Source: an uncultured Mycoplasmataceae bacterium (GTDB taxonomy: Bacteria; Bacillota_I; Bacilli_A; Mycoplasmatales; Mycoplasmoidaceae). Taken from it: 10,665 bases of DNA. A program made the position numbers and the translations under genes. Of this stretch, positions 8,685-10,665 are shown piece after piece. Below the pieces are notes generated by a model that made no database searches, was not told where the DNA came from, and saw only the letters and a list, made by a program, of their open reading frames with translations. Position 1 is the stretch's first letter; each line of letters begins with the position of its first letter. The stretch is taken from NCBI GenBank assembly GCA_947176635.1, contig CAMWRJ010000013.1, forward strand, positions 1 through 10,665, written 5' to 3'.

Positions 8685-8781
8685 TAAAAAATAACTCGAT
8701 TGATCGAGTTATTTTTTACTCTTCCCAACCTAAAGAGGTGGCGTGAAACGGAAACAATTCAAGCAGGAACTGCCTTTACAT
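8685..8781 (-). ncRNA. Candidate small structured RNA, about 95 nt, unidentified
   Basis: On the minus strand an extended -10 (TGATATTAT, 8795-8787) is followed about 7 nt later by a segment (8778-8718) clearly richer in G+C than its surroundings, then a perfect 15-bp terminator. The segment has no reading frame of note. Possible helices are GCAG-UUC-CUGC near the 5' end; CCACC/GGUUGG (one bulge) around the loop UCUUUA, which can be extended by UUUC/GAAG; and an alternative CUCUU/AAGAG. It lacks the SRP RNA tetraloop stem and AGCAG/UCAGG loops, RNase P RNA motifs and tmRNA motifs, so I do not recognise it. It lies downstream of tRNA-Gly but beyond that tRNA's terminator, so it should be an independent unit. 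A plus-strand RNA is less likely because no plus terminator follows and no plus gene lies downstream for 0.9 kb. Confidence 0.6.
8686..8717. terminator. Perfect symmetrical terminator (serves the minus-strand RNA candidate; could stop plus-strand readthrough)
   Basis: A perfect 15-bp inverted repeat (8686-8700 with 8703-8717), core ATAACTCGAT / ATCGAGTTAT, flanked by A and T runs. Each strand therefore has a U tract after the hairpin. Confidence 0.85.
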
Positions 8782-8786
8782 TTTAA

Positions 8787-8795
8787 ATAATATCA
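8787..8795 (-). promoter_or_regulatory. Extended -10 promoter of the small-RNA candidate
   Basis: TGATATTAT on the minus strand, identical to the box before the BMP-family gene, with TTAATT at -35 (17-nt spacing). The predicted start is near 8781-8779. Confidence 0.55.
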
Positions 8796-8972
8796 TAAAT
8801 TAAATTGTTAATTAATATTTAATTTATTATTAATAAATTTTTTGATAATTTTGCTTATTTTTTTATTATTTTTAAATATTGAATTTCAATATTTATCTTT
8901 TAAAAGAAAAATATTTCCATTTTTAAACATATGCATTCAATTTTTCTGTAATAAATATGATATGTTTAGTAT
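8796..8972. other. AT-rich intergenic region, no convincing gene
   Basis: This is very AT-rich sequence between the RNA candidate and the tRNA-Gly terminator. The only coding suggestion is a 42-codon minus frame (8808-8936) with one TGA-Trp and no ribosome site. Its 3' end runs into the upstream region of the small-RNA promoter. I do not call it a gene. Confidence 0.5.
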
Positions 8973-9006
8973 GAAATAAAAATCTACTTGCATTAAACAA
9001 GTAGAT
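8973..9006 (-). terminator. Terminator of the Lys-Leu-Gly tRNA unit
   Basis: On the minus strand, a perfect 9-bp stem ATCTACTTG/CAAGTAGAT (9006-8998 with 8990-8982), a 7-nt loop, then TTTTATTT. It begins 13 nt beyond the CCA end of tRNA-Gly. Confidence 0.85.
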
Positions 9007-9018
9007 ACTTTTTATTAA

Positions 9019-9092
9019 TGGAGCGGGTGATGGGAATCGAACCCACGTAGTCAGCTTGGAAGGCTGAAGTTCTACCATTGAACTACACCCGC
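9019..9092 (-). tRNA. tRNA-Gly (anticodon UCC)
   Basis: The 74-nt cloverleaf has acceptor GCGGGTG/CACCCGC, discriminator U and an encoded CCA. The D arm is GTTCAATGGTAGAAC, the anticodon loop CTTCCAA gives UCC, and the T arm is GGGTTCGATTCCC. It is last in the Lys-Leu-Gly unit. Confidence 0.97.
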
Positions 9093-9097
9093 ATAAA

Positions 9098-9183
9098 TGG
9101 TGCTGGAAGAGGGACTTGAACCCTCACGCCCTTGCGGGCACAGGATTTTAAGTCCTGTGCGTCTACCATTCCGCCACTCCAGC
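9098..9183 (-). tRNA. tRNA-Leu (anticodon UAA)
   Basis: This is an 86-nt class II tRNA with acceptor GCTGGAG/TTCCAGC, discriminator A and encoded CCA. The anticodon loop CTTAAAA gives UAA. The long variable arm is GCCCGCAAGGGCG and the T arm GGGTTCAAGTCCC. It lies 5 nt upstream of tRNA-Gly. Confidence 0.97.
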
Positions 9184-9188
9184 ATGAT

Positions 9189-9209
9189 TTACCATTTTAA
9201 AGATGGTAA
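9189..9209 (-). other. Small hairpin in the Lys-Leu tRNA spacer
   Basis: A 7-bp inverted repeat TTACCAT/ATGGTAA with a 7-nt loop and no following T tract. It could guide processing of the tRNA precursor rather than termination; that is inference. Confidence 0.4.
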
Positions 9210-9222
9210 TAACTTTTCTAAA

Positions 9223-9297
9223 TGGTGCCCCATACAGGACTCGAACCTGTGACCCCTTCATTAAAAGTGAAATGCTCTACCGCTGAGCTAATGAGGC
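9223..9297 (-). tRNA. tRNA-Lys (anticodon UUU)
   Basis: The 75-nt tRNA has acceptor GCCTCAT/ATGGGGC (one T.G pair), discriminator A and encoded CCA. The D arm is GCTCAGCGGTAGAGC, the anticodon loop CTTTTAA gives UUU, and the T arm is CAGGTTCGAGTCCTG. It is first in the Lys-Leu-Gly unit, with a promoter just upstream. Confidence 0.97.
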
Positions 9298-9309
9298 ATT
9301 ACCAAAATA

Positions 9310-9315
9310 ATTATA
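9310..9315 (-). promoter_or_regulatory. Promoter of the Lys-Leu-Gly tRNA unit (-10 TATAAT)
   Basis: A perfect TATAAT on the minus strand puts the start near 9303, about 6 nt before tRNA-Lys. Placed right after a terminator, it makes Lys-Leu-Gly a separate unit from Tyr-Gln. Confidence 0.6.
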
Positions 9316-9348
9316 CTATAATATTTAATATTTAATAAATTATTTTGT

Positions 9349-9392
9349 AAAAAGTCTTTTGTGGGAGTTGCACCCACTAAACTACATAAGAC
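9349..9392 (-). terminator. Terminator-like hairpin after tRNA-Gln, with tRNA D-arm-like sequence
   Basis: On the minus strand the stem GTGGG/CCCAC (9377-9373 with 9365-9361), extended by TTT/AAA across one mismatch, is enclosed by GTCTT/AAGAC (9392-9388 with 9358-9354). Five T follow. It sits 3 nt after tRNA-Gln, where a terminator is expected. The sequence TGTAGTTTAGTGG, with the later AAC, also reads as tRNA positions 7-25 (T8, A9, GTT/AAC stem, A14, GG). It may therefore be a decayed 5' half of a tRNA gene. Confidence 0.6.
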
Positions 9393-9395
9393 ATA

Positions 9396-9470
9396 TGGCT
9401 GGCCTGGTAGGGATCGAACCTACGCATGGAAGAATCAAAATCTTCTGCCTTACCGCTTGGCTACAGGCCA
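9396..9470 (-). tRNA. tRNA-Gln (anticodon UUG)
   Basis: The 75-nt tRNA has acceptor TGGCCTG/CAGGCCA, discriminator G and encoded CCA. The anticodon loop TTTTGAT gives UUG and the T arm is TAGGTTCGATCCCTA. The U1-A72 first pair is the usual glutamine identity feature. It lies 5 nt after tRNA-Tyr. Confidence 0.96.
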
Positions 9471-9475
9471 ATAAA

Positions 9476-9559
9476 TGGTGGACAGGGGCGGATTCGAACC
9501 ACCGAAACTTTCGTGGCTGATTTACAGTCAGCTGCGTTTGGCCACTTCGCTACCTGTCC
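9476..9559 (-). tRNA. tRNA-Tyr (anticodon GUA)
   Basis: This is an 84-nt class II tRNA with acceptor GGACAGG/CCTGTCC, discriminator A and encoded CCA. The anticodon loop CTGTAAA gives GUA. The long variable arm is CACGAAAGTTTCG and the T arm GTGGTTCGAATCCGCC. It is first of the Tyr-Gln unit. Confidence 0.97.
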
Positions 9560-9573
9560 ATATCACATTATTA

Positions 9574-9603
9574 AGTATACAATATTTTTTGATTTTTTAA
9601 CAA
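9574..9603 (-). promoter_or_regulatory. Promoter of the Tyr-Gln tRNA unit
   Basis: On the minus strand: -35 TTGTTA (9603-9598), 18-nt spacer, -10 TATACT (9579-9574). The start is near 9567, 8 nt before tRNA-Tyr. Confidence 0.65.
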
Positions 9604-9623
9604 AATATTTTTTGATTTTTAAC
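9581..9623. repeat. Two-copy tandem repeat upstream of tRNA-Tyr
   Basis: AATATTTTTTGATTTTTAAC occurs at 9604-9623, and nearly identically with one extra T at 9581-9601. The period is 23 bp. The first copy covers the spacer and part of the -35 box of the tRNA-Tyr promoter. Confidence 0.7.
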
Positions 9624-9735
9624 TTATTTACTAATATTTTTATTCTTTAGTTTTAAAGTTCTAATTTTGTAGAAATTTATAATATTTAAAAATGATTTTT
9701 TATATTGTTTTGTGGTATATTTTAATTGCAATTTG

Positions 9736-9744
9736 TATTATACT
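9736..9744 (+). promoter_or_regulatory. Possible promoter of the hydrolase gene
   Basis: Overlapping TATTAT (9736-9741) and TATACT (9739-9744) lie about 30 nt before the probable TTG start. No clear -35 is seen. Confidence 0.4.
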
Positions 9745-9771
9745 TTTAAATATAGAATGGAGGTGGTGATA

Positions 9772-10551
9772 TTGGAATTTAAAAATGTATTTATTTTAAA
9801 AAAATACAAAAACCCTAAATACAATATTGTATTATTACATGGATTTATTTCAAGTAAAAATATTTTTGAAAAAATTGTTAATAACATTGATATAGCAAAT
9901 GCTAATTATTATGCTTTTGATTATGAAGAAACAATTATTAAAAATAAAGAAAAATTAATTTTTGAAAGTTTTCCAGAACAATTAATTAATTTTGTGGAAA
10001 CTTACAAATTAGATAATTTAATTTTAGTTGGACATAGTATGGGTGGAGGAGTGATTTCATTAAGTTATCAAACTCTAAAAGATAAAATAAGAAAAATTAT
10101 TTTAATATCACCATTAACTAAATCTGTTTTAAGATCAAAAGCAGGTATCTCTTTCTTTAATGGTGCAATTACAAATAGAGCAAGCATCATTAGAGATACA
10201 TTGTTTTCTAAAAAGAATCAAAAAAATACTTATGAAACTGATTTATATATTATTAATGATTATCAAAAATTCTTAAAACAAAAAACTAAACATATAGAAT
10301 TAGGATTAAGTTTAATTAACTTATCTAAATTAAATAAAGTAATGCGTTGTTATAAAGAAATTGAAAATGAAACATTAGTATTATTAGGTAAAGATGATAA
10401 AGTAATTCCAGGTGTACCAGCACAACACGAATTTTTAAAATTAAAAAAAGAAAATTTTGAAATTATTTTATGAGAAGATGTAGGTCATGTCTGCTGAATC
10501 GAAAATTTTGAAAGATTTAAAAATAAGTTTTTAGAATTTATTAATAAATAA
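9772..10551 (+). CDS. Alpha/beta hydrolase (esterase/lipase-like, 259 aa)
   Basis: A serine hydrolase of the alpha/beta fold; the substrate (ester, lipid or peptide) cannot be told. The oxyanion-hole strand reads IVLLHGF (about 19-25) and the nucleophile elbow GHSMGG has Ser at about 89. The acid is Asp in GKDDKVIP (about 208-209) and the base is His in EDVGHVCW (about 239), so the triad appears complete. A variable lid region lies between about 115 and 190. The frame reads through two TGA-Trp codons (10471-10473 and in CWIE) to TAA 10549-10551. I chose TTG 9772 because a strong GGAGGTG ribosome site ends about 8 nt before it. The in-frame ATG at 9757 overlaps that site and has none of its own. 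No signal peptide is seen, so it is probably cytoplasmic. It is monocistronic. Mycoplasmas often carry several such lipase/esterase-like genes. Confidence 0.9.
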
Positions 10552-10557
10552 TTCTAT

Positions 10558-10594
10558 TTAAAATGAGATAACTTTTGCTGTTATCTCATTTTAA
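10558..10594. terminator. Symmetrical terminator between converging genes
   Basis: A perfect 15-bp stem (10558-10572 with 10580-10594), TTAAAATGAGATAAC / GTTATCTCATTTTAA, with a 7-nt loop. Its A/T ends give a short U run on either strand. It lies 7 nt after the hydrolase stop. Confidence 0.8.
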
Positions 10595-10603
10595 GTGTAA
10601 TAA

Positions 10604-10665
10604 CTAAAATAATTTATTTAGTTTATCATAAAAATATTTTTTGTTATCTAAATTTAAAATTGAAC
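10604..10665 (-). CDS. Possible C-terminal end of a converging gene (last 19 codons; cut by right edge)
   Basis: On the minus strand a frame is open from the window edge to TAG at 10606-10604, ending NLDNKKYFYDKLNKLF. Its stop lies 10 nt before the symmetrical terminator, as expected for a converging gene end. The fragment is too short to identify a family, and an AT-rich chance frame cannot be excluded. Confidence 0.4.
   Translation of the reverse strand, partial: SILNLDNKKYFYDKLNKLF

Noticed and set aside
8718-8780. Plus-strand riboswitch resembling SAM-I (AGAGGTGG, later TGAAAC and AGCAGG)
   Set aside because: The middle P2 region of SAM-I is absent, no plus-strand gene follows for 0.9 kb, and the promoter/terminator layout fits the minus strand.
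8685-8781. SRP (4.5S-like) RNA
   Set aside because: Size fits, but neither strand has the conserved GGAA-capped stem with UCAGG/AGCAG loop in the right arrangement.
8808-8936. Minus-strand 42-codon frame (starts MHMFKNGN) between the RNA candidate and tRNA-Gly
   Set aside because: No ribosome site, extreme Lys/Asn/Ile composition as expected from AT-rich noncoding DNA, and its end abuts the small-RNA promoter.
9426-9650. Plus-strand 74-codon frame across the Gln and Tyr tRNA genes
   Set aside because: It is antisense to two clear tRNA genes; the protein text is a translation of tRNA complement.
1-10665. CRISPR arrays, insertion sequences, integrases or phage genes
   Set aside because: No regularly spaced repeats, transposase-like frames or terminal repeats were seen; the window is mostly core chromosome.

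Overview
The window is a very AT-rich stretch of a mollicute (Mycoplasma sensu lato) chromosome that uses genetic code 4. In-frame TGA codons fall at conserved tryptophan positions in smc, infB, nusA, the BMP-family gene and the hydrolase, so most of these genes look broken unless TGA is read as Trp. The operon content and the five-tRNA cluster also fit a mollicute. I cannot name the species from the sequence alone.

Left part (1-6022, minus strand): one tightly packed information-processing operon, transcribed right to left as nusA, ylxR, infB, rbfA, a small three-helix membrane protein, and smc (cut by the left edge). It joins transcription elongation/termination (NusA), initiation of translation (IF-2), 30S maturation (RbfA) and chromosome condensation (SMC). 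Neighbouring genes overlap or lie 1-22 nt apart, which suggests translational coupling. rimP and the L7Ae-like ylxQ gene, common members of this operon in Firmicutes, are absent. The nusA leader holds a hairpin whose loop and 3' arm are exactly complementary to the nusA Shine-Dalgarno sequence.

Middle part (6023-8600, plus strand): a divergent 255-bp intergenic region leads to a 523-residue membrane-anchored BMP/PnrA-like substrate-binding protein, apparently made from a leaderless mRNA and lacking a lipobox. It is followed by upp (uracil phosphoribosyltransferase). Each gene has its own terminator. Together they suggest nucleoside or nucleobase scavenging.

Right part (8600-9560, minus strand): a tRNA cluster, transcribed Tyr(GUA)-Gln(UUG) then Lys(UUU)-Leu(UAA)-Gly(UCC), with a promoter and terminator for each half. 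Further downstream is a compact unit with its own extended -10 promoter, about 65 nt of relatively GC-rich structured sequence, and a perfect terminator. This looks like an unidentified small RNA gene of about 95 nt and is the best candidate here for something undescribed. The terminator between tRNA-Gln and tRNA-Lys contains a tRNA D-arm-like sequence and may be a tRNA relic.

Right end (9712-10665): a plus-strand alpha/beta hydrolase with a probable TTG start, a strong symmetrical terminator, and what looks like the last 19 codons of a converging minus-strand gene.
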